Shown: piece after piece, positions 1 to 5,560 of the stretch
How positions within the stretch are numbered: position 1 is the stretch's first letter
How the letters are laid out: every line of letters starts with the position of its first letter
Assembly (NCBI GenBank): GCA_900541315.1
Contig: UQJF01000160.1
Span: 1 to 5,599, forward strand
Length of the DNA: 5,599 nt
Source of the DNA: an uncultured Clostridium sp.
GTDB taxonomy: Bacteria; Bacillota; Clostridia; Lachnospirales; Lachnospiraceae
Reading direction: 5' to 3'
Program-made: the position numbers and the translations under genes
Notes under the pieces: model-generated
The model's database searches: none
Told to the model about the DNA's origin: nothing
What the model saw: the letters and a program-made list of their open reading frames with translations, nothing else

Positions 1-50
1 TACGAGATGTAGCTCCGTCTCGTGGGCTCGGAGATGTGTATAAGAGACAG
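1..50 (+). other. Untrimmed Nextera i7-side sequencing adapter (artefact)
   Basis: This is library construct, not genome. Positions 1-8 are the 3' end of the P7 primer (TACGAGAT), 9-16 are an i7 index (GTAGCTCC), 17-31 are the Nextera read-2 adapter (GTCTCGTGGGCTCGG), and 32-50 are the 19-bp Tn5 mosaic end AGATGTGTATAAGAGACAG. The genomic insert therefore begins at 51. From memory the index matches N718 of the Nextera XT set, but the adapter call does not depend on that. The mosaic end is the product of in vitro tagmentation and should not be annotated as a natural transposon end. Confidence 0.98.
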
Positions 51-86
51 ACAAATGCCACCTTCGGTGTCGCTTGTTTTTCTTTT
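51..86. terminator. Possible bidirectional terminator after spoIVA, cut by the insert edge
   Basis: Positions 51-62 (ACAAATGCCACC) can fold on 66-77 (GGTGTCGCTTGT) around a TTC loop. The stem is imperfect: four pairs at the base, a wobble and two mismatches in the middle, and four pairs at the top. On the plus strand it is followed by a T-rich run (77-86, interrupted once by C). On the minus strand the same run is an A-rich entry to the hairpin, about 17 nt after the spoIVA stop codon. The T run needed for minus-strand termination would lie beyond the insert edge and cannot be seen. A shared terminator between spoIVA and a converging gene to the left is the natural reading. Confidence 0.4.
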
Positions 87-93
87 GGACTCA

Positions 94-1575
94 TTATATG
101 ATGATGCAGATCAAGCCCCCATTACTGTCATTAATGATCTTCTGCAAAGTATCCTGAAGCTTTTGCTGACATTCGTCTGTCATTTGTGAGATTTTCGCCT
201 GAATGCCGTCTTCTACGATCTGCTCAACCGACTTGCCAAAAATATTGGCATCCCAGATGCCTTCTTCGTTATCTTTGGAACTGGAATTTATATAGGCAAT
301 AAGATCTTTTGCCTGCTGTTCGCTGCCTACAATAGGCGCGATCTCTGTCTCGATCTGGGCCCGGATCAGATTTACAGACGGAGCCTGGGCTTTCATTTTC
401 ACGCCATATTTATTCCCATGCCGGATCACTTCCGGCTCATCTAAAAGAATTTCATCTCTCTGGGGCATCATTACTCCATATCCTTTTAATCTCGCCTGGG
501 CCAGAGCCTCTTTAATTTTGTCATACTCCTTCTGCATGCCTGCCAATGTACTTAGGGTCTGCATCAGCTGATACTCCCCTTCAATGGGTAATCCTACATA
601 ATCACTTAATATCTGATAATAATAACTGTCATCCATCTGAACCTGTAAGGAAACCGTGCCATCTGCCATTTCCATTTTTTCTATAAGGATTTTTTCCACA
701 GGACCTGACTGCTTTTCAAAAGCCTTTACCTGGACTGCCGCATCTTTCATATGGCTGACCTTCTTTAACAGTTCTTTTGCCAGATCTATCACCTGGGTCT
801 TAAGCCAGTGGGACGCCGGTAAAACCTCCAGCCACTTAGGAATATGAAAATCCAGTTCTGTCACAGGAAATTCTTTCAGGACACTTTCCAGAATATGAAA
901 TATATCCTCTTTTTTCAGCTGTTCACAGCTCACAGGAAGAACCGTCACCTCATATTCCTCTGACAGCTGCTCTGCCAGCTTTAAAACCTCATCTGAATGG
1001 GGCTTTGTGGAATTCAAAAGAAGGATAAATGGTTTTCCCAGTTTTTTAAGTTCATCTACCGTCTGTTTTTCCGCATCTATGTAGGCAGATCGTTTTAACT
1101 CTCCAATGGATCCATCCGTAGTTACTACGATACCAATGGTAGAATGGTCTCCGATCACCTTTCTGGTCCCGATCTGGGCCGCCTGGGTAAAAGGGATCTC
1201 TTTTTCTGACCAGGGCGTTTTTACCATCCGCTCTTCCCCGTTTTCCACATGGCCTGCTGCTCCATCTACCATATAACCAACGCAGTCGATCAGGCGCACT
1301 TTTGCCTGTATCCCGTCTCCCAACGTGATCTGAACTGCCTCTTTTGGGATGAATTTAGGCTCTGTAGTCATCACCGTCTTTCCCCCTGCACTCTGAGGCA
1401 ATTCGTCGGTACTAACTGCCTTTAAACTTTCATCTTCCATAGCAGGAAGCACTGCAAGCTCCATAAAACGCTTGATAAACGTAGACTTTCCCGTACGCAC
1501 CGGCCCCACCACGCCTATGTAGATCTCGCCTTTTGTTCTGGCCTGAATATCTTTGTATACATTAAAATTGTCCAT
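94..1575 (-). CDS. spoIVA: SpoIVA, spore coat morphogenetic ATPase
   Basis: SpoIVA is made in the mother cell during sporulation, is recruited to the outer forespore membrane by SpoVM, and hydrolyses ATP to polymerise into the basement layer of the spore coat; it is also needed for cortex formation. The 493-residue product aligns along its whole length with my recollection of Bacillus subtilis SpoIVA (492 residues). The Walker A motif GPVRTGKS is at residues 24-31 with the lysine at K30, the sensor threonines are T70 and T71 (in KTVMTTEPKF), and the Walker B-like aspartate is D97 (in RLIDCVGY). All three fall at exactly the B. subtilis positions. An N-terminal translation-factor-GTPase-like ATPase domain (about 1-240) is followed by middle and C-terminal domains. 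The hydrophobic tail GGLICIII keeps the GGLI portion implicated in SpoVM contact. The start at 1573-1575 (ATG) was chosen because AAGGGGG lies 7 nt upstream and because it gives exact N-terminal collinearity. A GTG at 1591-1593 would add six residues encoded by the ribosome binding site itself. The gene is intact. Confidence 0.96.
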   Translation of the reverse strand: MDNFNVYKDIQARTKGEIYIGVVGPVRTGKSTFIKRFMELAVLPAMEDESLKAVSTDELPQSAGGKTVMTTEPKFIPKEAVQITLGDGIQAKVRLIDCVGYMVDGAAGHVENGEERMVKTPWSEKEIPFTQAAQIGTRKVIGDHSTIGIVVTTDGSIGELKRSAYIDAEKQTVDELKKLGKPFILLLNSTKPHSDEVLKLAEQLSEEYEVTVLPVSCEQLKKEDIFHILESVLKEFPVTELDFHIPKWLEVLPASHWLKTQVIDLAKELLKKVSHMKDAAVQVKAFEKQSGPVEKILIEKMEMADGTVSLQVQMDDSYYYQILSDYVGLPIEGEYQLMQTLSTLAGMQKEYDKIKEALAQARLKGYGVMMPQRDEILLDEPEVIRHGNKYGVKMKAQAPSVNLIRAQIETEIAPIVGSEQQAKDLIAYINSSSKDNEEGIWDANIFGKSVEQIVEDGIQAKISQMTDECQQKLQDTLQKIINDSNGGLICIII

Positions 1576-1578
1576 AAA

Positions 1579-1630
1579 AATACCCCCTTGCACGTTTACG
1601 TTACTTTCTACACCATATGCCGGGGGTATT
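1579..1630. repeat. 9-bp perfect inverted repeat covering the spoIVA start region
   Basis: AATACCCCC (1579-1587) and GGGGGTATT (1622-1630) are exact reverse complements separated by 34 nt. A further 3-bp pairing (1590-1592 with 1618-1620) is possible inside the loop across a small internal loop. In minus-strand RNA the second arm reads GGGGGUAUU, contains the ribosome binding site of spoIVA, and is followed by UUU before the AUG. It could act as a ribosome-site-blocking hairpin or as a weak terminator for liv read-through RNA. Alternatively it could be a DNA site, although arms about 43 bp apart centre to centre would be wide for a simple operator. Confidence 0.6.
1583..1589 (-). promoter_or_regulatory. 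spoIVA ribosome binding site (start-deciding)
   Basis: On the minus strand AAGGGGG sits 7 nt before the ATG at 1573-1575. It decides the start in favour of this ATG over the in-frame GTG at 1591-1593, which would have the site inside its coding sequence. The site is unusual in lying within the downstream arm of a perfect 9-bp inverted repeat (1579-1587 with 1622-1630), so it would be base-paired in any transcript arriving from upstream. Confidence 0.85.
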
Positions 1631-1640
1631 CTTTTTATTC
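1612..1640 (-). promoter_or_regulatory. Candidate sigma-E-type promoter of spoIVA
   Basis: On the minus strand GAATAAA (1634-1640) resembles the sigma-E -35 element (KMATATT-like), and CATATGGT (1612-1619) resembles the -10 element (CATACAHT-like, keeping CATA and the last T). They are separated by 14 nt, the usual sigma-E spacing. Transcription would begin near 1605, giving a leader of about 30 nt before the ATG at 1575. Known biology supports this: spoIVA is a sigma-E regulon gene in B. subtilis. The match is partial and was made by eye, so it is a candidate only. If it is correct, the upstream arm of the inverted repeat lies in the promoter spacer and is absent from the sporulation transcript. 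Confidence 0.5.
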
Positions 1641-1686
1641 ATTTTCTGCCTGGATGCTTTCTGGAATTTGCAGCCTGGCCATGCCA

Positions 1687-2397
1687 TTATTCGCTTAAAT
1701 AAGCTTTCTTTACACGGTCATTGTTCATCAGTTCTTTTGCATCACCGGAAAGGGCAATGGTTCCTGTTTCCAGAACATACGCCTTGTTTGCAATAGAAAG
1801 GGCTTTCTTTGCATTCTGCTCTACCAAAAGAACGGTGGTGCCGTCTTTATTGATCTGCTGGATAATATCAAAAATCTCATTTACATAGATAGGTGAAAGT
1901 CCCATGGACGGCTCATCCAGTACCATTACCTTCGGATGGCTCATAAGAGCACGGCCCATGGCAAGCATCTGCTGCTCGCCGCCGGATAAGGTTCCCGCCA
2001 ACTGGTTCTTTCTTTCCTCCAGACGTGGGAAACGCTTGTAGATCATTTTTAATGTTTCTTCGATCTCATTTTTATCCCTGCGGGTATATGCGCCCATCAT
2101 CAGATTTTGCAATACAGAAAGGGTGGCAAACACACGGCGTCCTTCCGGAACATGGGCAATCCCCATACTTACCAGCTTATAACCTGGAATATGGGTAATA
2201 TCTTTTCCATCGTAAATGATCTTTCCCGCTTTTGCATTTAACAGACCTGTAATGGTATGCAGAGTGGTAGTCTTTCCTGCACCATTGGCACCGATCAGTG
2301 CCACAATGTCTCCCTGCTCTACATCAAAGGAGATTCCTTTTAAAGCCTGGATCACACCATAGTATACTTCCAGGTCTTTTACTTCAAGCATTGCCAT
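1687..2397 (-). CDS. livF: LivF, branched-chain amino acid ABC transporter ATPase
   Basis: This is one of the two cytoplasmic ATPases that drive the LivHM permease; the importer carries leucine, isoleucine, valine or related hydrophobic amino acids. The 236-residue length is normal for LivF. The Walker A motif GANGAGKT is at 36-43, the ABC signature LSGGEQQ at 137-143, and Walker B VMVLDEP at 157-163 with catalytic E162. Two features separate LivF from LivG. The Q-loop position carries glutamate in VPEGRRVF (E85), and the switch position carries glutamine in LLVEQN (Q194) instead of histidine. Both are characteristic of LivF and do not indicate damage. The first ATG (2395-2397) was chosen because AAGGAGG lies 9 nt upstream; the ATG two codons later would be 15 nt away. 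It is the last liv gene, 14 nt after livG, and no strong terminator follows before spoIVA. Exact substrate preference cannot be read from the ATPase. Confidence 0.95.
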   Translation of the reverse strand: MAMLEVKDLEVYYGVIQALKGISFDVEQGDIVALIGANGAGKTTTLHTITGLLNAKAGKIIYDGKDITHIPGYKLVSMGIAHVPEGRRVFATLSVLQNLMMGAYTRRDKNEIEETLKMIYKRFPRLEERKNQLAGTLSGGEQQMLAMGRALMSHPKVMVLDEPSMGLSPIYVNEIFDIIQQINKDGTTVLLVEQNAKKALSIANKAYVLETGTIALSGDAKELMNNDRVKKAYLSE

Positions 2398-2406
2398 CGT
2401 ATCTCT

Positions 2407-2413
2407 CCTCCTT
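2407..2413 (-). promoter_or_regulatory. livF ribosome binding site overlapping the livG stop
   Basis: On the minus strand AAGGAGG lies 9 nt before the livF ATG. Its first two bases are the last two bases of the livG stop codon TAA (2412-2414). A ribosome finishing livG therefore sits directly on the livF site, which favours translational coupling of the two ATPases. Confidence 0.85.
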
Positions 2414-3170
2414 ATTCACCCAGATATGCCTTGATCACTTCCGGATCATGCAGTACGTCACTGGTAGCCCCTTCTCTTAAGACCTGTCCGAAGTTTAAAA
2501 CCGTCAGTTTCTCACAGATACCGCTTACCAGTTTCATATCATGCTCAATAAGAAGTACCGTCATATCAAAATTGTCACGTACAAAACGGATGGTTTCCAT
2601 CAGTTCTGCTGTCTCGTTAGGGTTCATGCCGGCTGCCGGCTCATCTAACAGAAGAAGCTTTGGTTCTGTTGCCAGCGCTCTTGCGATCTCTAACTTTCTC
2701 TGCTTACCATAAGGTAAGTTAGAAGCCTTGAAGTCACATTCTTTATCCAGGTCAAATACCTTTAACAGGCTCATGGCCTCTTCGTCCATCTCTTTTTCGA
2801 TCTTGTAATATCTTGGAAGACGGAAAATGCCTTCTACTGTAGAATATTTGTGATGATTGTGAAGACCAGCTTTTACATTGTCAAGAACAGACATATCCTT
2901 GAAAAGACGGATATTCTGGAAAGTTCTTGCAATACCGGCCTGATTGATCTCAATGGTACTCTTACCTGTAATATTGGTATCATCTAAGACAATGCTTCCT
3001 GCATTTGGCTTATATACACCTGTAAGAAGGTTGAAAATGGTAGTTTTTCCAGCACCGTTTGGACCGATAAGACCGTACAGCTGTCCTTTTTCGATCTCAA
3101 CGTGGAAATTATCAACTGCCTTTAAGCCGCCAAAGGATATACTTAAATTCTTTACTTCCAGTAATGCCAT
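2412..3170 (-). CDS. livG: LivG, branched-chain amino acid ABC transporter ATPase
   Basis: This is the second cytoplasmic ATPase of the importer and presumably pairs with LivF as a heterodimer under LivH and LivM. At 252 residues it has the usual LivG length. The Walker A motif GPNGAGKT is at 36-43, the Q-loop glutamine is Q85 in ARTFQNIRLF, and the signature takes the LivG form LPYGKQR at 152-158 in place of LSGGQ. Walker B LLLLDEP is at 172-178 with catalytic E177, and the switch histidine is H210 in LLIEHDM. RTFQN and the LxYGxQR signature are typical of LivG, which makes it distinguishable from LivF by sequence alone. The ATG starts 1 nt after the livM stop, and its ribosome binding site lies inside the end of livM. 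The site is complete, and no frameshift or missing catalytic residue is seen. Confidence 0.95.
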   Translation of the reverse strand: MALLEVKNLSISFGGLKAVDNFHVEIEKGQLYGLIGPNGAGKTTIFNLLTGVYKPNAGSIVLDDTNITGKSTIEINQAGIARTFQNIRLFKDMSVLDNVKAGLHNHHKYSTVEGIFRLPRYYKIEKEMDEEAMSLLKVFDLDKECDFKASNLPYGKQRKLEIARALATEPKLLLLDEPAAGMNPNETAELMETIRFVRDNFDMTVLLIEHDMKLVSGICEKLTVLNFGQVLREGATSDVLHDPEVIKAYLGE

Positions 3171-3171
3171 A

Positions 3172-4242
3172 TTATTTTGCCTCCTTTGCCGGTTTCTTAT
3201 TTCCCTTTAATGCTGCAAACAGCCTCTCACGGAGTACTACAAACTGAGGTGCAGAGTTAAACAGCATTGCTAAGATCAGCACGATAGCGTACATCAGCAT
3301 ACGGTAATTGCTCAGTCCTCGAAGCATCTCAGGAAGGAGATACAGGATAACTGTAGCGATCACAGAACCACGGATGCTTCCAATACCCCCAAGGACTACA
3401 TAAACAAGGATCATAATAGACATATTATAGCCAAAGTTCTTCGGCAAAGCAGTAAGTGTTGTCAGGTTATGCGCATAGAGAACGCCTGCCACGCCTGCAA
3501 GACCTGCGGAAATGCTAAATGCCATCAGTTTGTATTTTGTAATATTGATACCAATGGATTCTGCTGCAATACGGTTGTCACGGATAGCCATGATGGCACG
3601 GCCGGTACGGGAATTAACCAGATTCATTACAATAAATAAAGTAATAAGTACCAGGACCACACCAATAGTAAAGGTTGCTGCCTGAGGCGTACCGGTAATA
3701 CCCTGTGCTCCCTTAATCAGCACCTCGCCATCAGCATCCATTTTTAAAGACATGGAATCCTTTAATGAAATATGGAAACCGGATCCATCTCTTCCCAAAT
3801 ATACAGCATTGATGATATTTTTAATGATCTCACCAAAAGCCAGAGTTACAATAGCCAGATAGTCGCCCTTTAAGCGCAGTACCGGAATACCGATAAGAAC
3901 GCCGAAAACAGCTGCCACTGCTGCTCCGATGATCACTGCGATCACCAGAGAGACCGTTGGGTCAATAGCACCCTTCATGCACTTTGAAAACAATGCCCCG
4001 GAAAAAGCACCTACACACATAAATCCGGCATGTCCAAGGCTTAACTCTCCCAGGATACCTACTGTCAGGTTTAATGAAACTGCCATGATCACATAGATAC
4101 AGAAAGGGACCAAAAGTCCTTTCATCAGACTGGACATATGTCCGGTACCCATTAAGATCTGTACAACAATATATGCCACTACTACAATAGCATATGTGAT
4201 CATATTATTGATAAATGTCTTCTGCTTTGCTTTACTTTTCAT
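3172..4242 (-). CDS. livM: LivM, branched-chain amino acid ABC transporter permease
   Basis: This integral membrane subunit should form the translocation channel together with LivH. The 356-residue protein has a short basic N-terminus (MKSKAKQK) followed by a chain of strongly hydrophobic segments, roughly 13-32, 43-62, 70-87, 97-122, 127-147, 190-208, 238-257, 272-296 and 312-330. Family landmarks are GELSLGHAGF at 65-74, GDYLAIVTLAFGEI at 126-139, and the cytoplasmic coupling loop SRTGRAIMAIRDNRIAAESI at 211-230, which would contact the ATPases. The C-terminus is a basic tail (GNKKPAKEAK). About 40 hydrophilic residues at 148-188 form an insertion-like loop before segment six; similar loops occur in other LivM proteins. 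The ATG at 4240-4242 has TAGGTG 5 nt upstream, overlapping the livH stop. Segment boundaries are by eye. Confidence 0.94.
   Translation of the reverse strand: MKSKAKQKTFINNMITYAIVVVAYIVVQILMGTGHMSSLMKGLLVPFCIYVIMAVSLNLTVGILGELSLGHAGFMCVGAFSGALFSKCMKGAIDPTVSLVIAVIIGAAVAAVFGVLIGIPVLRLKGDYLAIVTLAFGEIIKNIINAVYLGRDGSGFHISLKDSMSLKMDADGEVLIKGAQGITGTPQAATFTIGVVLVLITLFIVMNLVNSRTGRAIMAIRDNRIAAESIGINITKYKLMAFSISAGLAGVAGVLYAHNLTTLTALPKNFGYNMSIMILVYVVLGGIGSIRGSVIATVILYLLPEMLRGLSNYRMLMYAIVLILAMLFNSAPQFVVLRERLFAALKGNKKPAKEAK
3180..3187 (-). promoter_or_regulatory. livG ribosome binding site inside livM
   Basis: On the minus strand AAAGGAGG lies 9 nt before the livG ATG and is wholly inside the last codons of livM, whose stop is 1 nt from the livG start. 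It is the strongest Shine-Dalgarno sequence in the operon. This fits tight coupling between permease and ATPase synthesis. Confidence 0.85.
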
Positions 4243-4247
4243 ACCCG

Positions 4248-4253
4248 CACCTA
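4248..4253 (-). promoter_or_regulatory. livM ribosome binding site containing the livH stop
   Basis: On the minus strand TAGGTG lies 5 nt before the livM ATG. Its TAG is the livH stop codon (4251-4253), so termination of livH and initiation of livM occupy the same bases. The site is a weaker match to the anti-Shine-Dalgarno than those of livG and livF. Confidence 0.7.
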
Positions 4254-5132
4254 CACTTTCTCACTGATCTTCTTGCCAAGAATACCGGTGGGTTTTACTA
4301 ACAGTACAATAATAAGTACCGAGAACACAATGGCATCTGAAAGCTGTGAAGAAATATACGCCTTGGAGAGGATCTCGATCACACCTAAAAGAACGCCGCC
4401 AATAAAAGCGCCCGGGATCGATCCGATACCGCCAAATACAGCTGCCACAAATGCCTTGATGCCTGGCATGGAACCTGTATATGGGGTTAAGGACGGATAA
4501 GCAGAACACAACAGTACGCCTGCAATGGCTGCTAATGCAGAACCAATAGCAAATGTCAGTGCAATGGTACCATTTACATTAATACCCATTAAGGTTGCTG
4601 CGCCCTTATCTTCTGAAACAGCTAACATGGCCTGTCCTGCTCTTGTACGGTTAATAAATACCATCAGGCATACCATGATCACAATACAAGAAAGGATAGT
4701 TGCAATGGTCTCTCCGGTAATATTTAACTGGCCGCCTGCCAGCTTTAATGCCGGGATCTTTACAACAGAAGTAAACGATTTTGTATCAGCGCCAAAGATC
4801 AGCAGTGCTACATTCTGGAGCAGATAGCTGACACCGATGGCTGTGATCAGTACAGCAAGAGGCGAAGCATTACGTAAGGGCTTGTATGCCACACGTTCAA
4901 TGACAACACCTAACAATGTGCATGCTGCTACTGCCAGCAGGACGCCTAACACAGGAGGAAGTCCCATGGAGCTGACCGTGACAAATACAACATAGCTTCC
5001 TATCATAATAATATCACCATGAGCGAAATTCAGCATCTTCGCAATACCATAAACCATGGTATATCCCAGTGCGATGATCGCATATACACTGCCCAGGCTG
5101 ACGCCATTGATCAAATAGTTGATAAAGCTCAT
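4251..5132 (-). CDS. livH: LivH, branched-chain amino acid ABC transporter permease
   Basis: This is the first permease subunit of the importer and partners with LivM. The 293-residue length matches LivH. Landmarks are LGYTMVYGIAKMLNFAHGD at 22-40, which is highly typical of the family, the basic EAA-like coupling loop NRTRAGQAMLAVSEDKGAA at 161-179, and the glycine-rich FGGIGSIPGAFIGG at 233-246. Hydrophobic segments lie at roughly 11-30, 40-56, 60-78, 92-113, 144-160, 188-210, 226-254 and 266-281. The final residues are charged (GKKISEKV) and likely cytoplasmic. The ATG at 5130-5132 has GAAGAGGTG 5 nt upstream. It is separated from livK by 129 bp holding a strong hairpin, so its expression probably depends on read-through past that hairpin. 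Some LivH relatives act in urea transport (UrtB), but the adjoining LivK-like C-terminus favours amino acids. Confidence 0.95.
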   Translation of the reverse strand: MSFINYLINGVSLGSVYAIIALGYTMVYGIAKMLNFAHGDIIMIGSYVVFVTVSSMGLPPVLGVLLAVAACTLLGVVIERVAYKPLRNASPLAVLITAIGVSYLLQNVALLIFGADTKSFTSVVKIPALKLAGGQLNITGETIATILSCIVIMVCLMVFINRTRAGQAMLAVSEDKGAATLMGINVNGTIALTFAIGSALAAIAGVLLCSAYPSLTPYTGSMPGIKAFVAAVFGGIGSIPGAFIGGVLLGVIEILSKAYISSQLSDAIVFSVLIIVLLVKPTGILGKKISEKV

Positions 5133-5137
5133 ACATA

Positions 5138-5146
5138 CACCTCTTC
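5138..5146 (-). promoter_or_regulatory. livH ribosome binding site
   Basis: On the minus strand GAAGAGGTG lies 5 nt before the livH ATG. It supports the start at 5130-5132 and lies well downstream of the livK hairpin, so it is not covered by that structure. Confidence 0.75.
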
Positions 5147-5179
5147 ATTGAATATTGAAAGTCTTCACTTTGAAACCCC

Positions 5180-5191
5180 GTTTTATAAAAC
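5180..5191. repeat. 12-bp perfect palindrome between livK and livH
   Basis: GTTTTATAAAAC is its own reverse complement. It lies 1 nt downstream, in transcription order, of the 12-bp hairpin that follows livK, and its TTTT (minus strand) serves as the hairpin's T run. It may simply be the U-run plus chance A-richness, giving a terminator useful in both directions. It also contains a TATAAA that could pass for a -10 element, but no -35 element at suitable spacing was found. Confidence 0.45.
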
Positions 5192-5192
5192 C

Positions 5193-5221
5193 AAGAGGGT
5201 TGTCATAACGACAACCCTCTT
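5193..5221 (-). terminator. Intra-operon terminator/attenuator between livK and livH
   Basis: A perfect 12-bp stem pairs 5193-5204 (AAGAGGGTTGTC on the plus strand) with 5210-5221 around a 5-nt loop (5205-5209). It begins about 40 nt after the livK stop. On the minus strand the stem is followed by GG and then TTTT, a short and interrupted T run, so termination is probably partial. The function inferred is that most transcripts stop after livK while some continue into livHMGF, giving excess binding protein over membrane complex. This arrangement is common in binding-protein transporter operons. The stem may also protect the 3' end of livK mRNA. Confidence 0.8.
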
Positions 5222-5261
5222 TTGGGTTATTGATCAGGTTTTCTTGATTTTCTGAAATTAA

Positions 5262-5560
5262 TTATTCCATAGCCTTATAAGCGCCATCTACAACCTGAAC
5301 AGCCTTAGGATCCTTCTCAGGCTCACCATCTTCTGTCCAAGTCATGTTAGTACCGGTCAGACCGTCAACTTTGATCTTTGTCATAGCACCTTCCATAGCA
5401 TCGCAGATATCACCTACAGCCATATCCGGAGTAACATTTGCTTCTTCCATAGCAGCTTTGATGACGTACATAGCATCATAAGCATCTGCTGCAAACTGGA
5501 TCGGGGTCTCACCATATGCATCTTCAAAGCTCTTAACAAACTTTACAGTCAGATCATCTG
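5262..5560 (-). CDS. livK: LivK-type substrate-binding protein, C-terminal fragment
   Basis: This is the 3' end of the extracellular solute-binding protein that captures branched-chain amino acids and delivers them to LivHM. In Gram-positive bacteria it is a membrane-anchored lipoprotein. About 99 C-terminal residues are present. The reading frame stays open through 5472-5560 upstream of the first ATG in the fragment (5469-5471), so that ATG is internal. The stretch before it reads TVKFVKSFEDAYGETPIQF and then AADAYDAMYVI, which is typical of type-1 periplasmic-binding folds (YGETP, AADAYDA). Further on, DGLTGTNMTW and the terminal VQVVDGAYKAME match the family C-terminus. The N-terminal three quarters or so, including signal peptide, lipobox and most ligand contacts, are missing because the insert ends at 5560 and adapter follows. 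Ligand specificity cannot be judged. The gene is first of the visible operon and its promoter is outside the window. Confidence 0.9.

Noticed and set aside
32..50. Tn5 mosaic end, with its inverted partner at 5561-5579, looking like a composite transposon carrying liv genes and spoIVA
   Set aside because: The mosaic ends are joined to Nextera primer and index sequences outside, with no transposase gene inside. This is library construction and not a natural mobile element.
85..162. LivF residues E85 and Q194 replacing the usual Q-loop glutamine and switch histidine, suggesting a degenerate ATPase
   Set aside because: These substitutions are normal for LivF family members; Walker A, signature and Walker B are all intact. 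The coordinates given here are residue numbers in LivF, whose gene is at 1687-2397.
1576..1593. Longer spoIVA with a GTG start at 1591-1593 (499 residues)
   Set aside because: The extra codons are made of the Shine-Dalgarno sequence itself, no ribosome site was found upstream of the GTG, and the ATG at 1573-1575 gives exact collinearity with B. subtilis SpoIVA (K30, T70/T71, D97).
1593..1620. Alternative sigma-E promoter with GCATATG as -35 and CGTAAACG as -10, 13 nt apart
   Set aside because: The start site would fall at about 1586, inside the ribosome binding site, leaving too short a leader, and the -10 match is poor. The promoter at 1612-1640 fits better.
1676..1686. Small hairpin TGGCATGGCCA just after livF as an operon terminator
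   Set aside because: The stem is only 4 bp and no T run follows, so it is unlikely to terminate transcription.
2389..2391. Second ATG of livF as the true start
   Set aside because: It would be 15 nt from the AAGGAGG site, while the first ATG is 9 nt away. The difference is only two residues.
4525..4827. Plus-strand open frames opposite livH and elsewhere (also 656-847, 2431-2712, 2944-3210, 5019-5255)
   Set aside because: They lie antisense to well-recognised genes, resemble no family I know, and are explained as reverse-frame shadows of conserved coding sequence.
51..5560. An undescribed defence, mobile or biosynthetic system
   Set aside because: All coding space is accounted for by a standard five-part amino acid importer and spoIVA. 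Only the regulatory gaps hold anything unusual.
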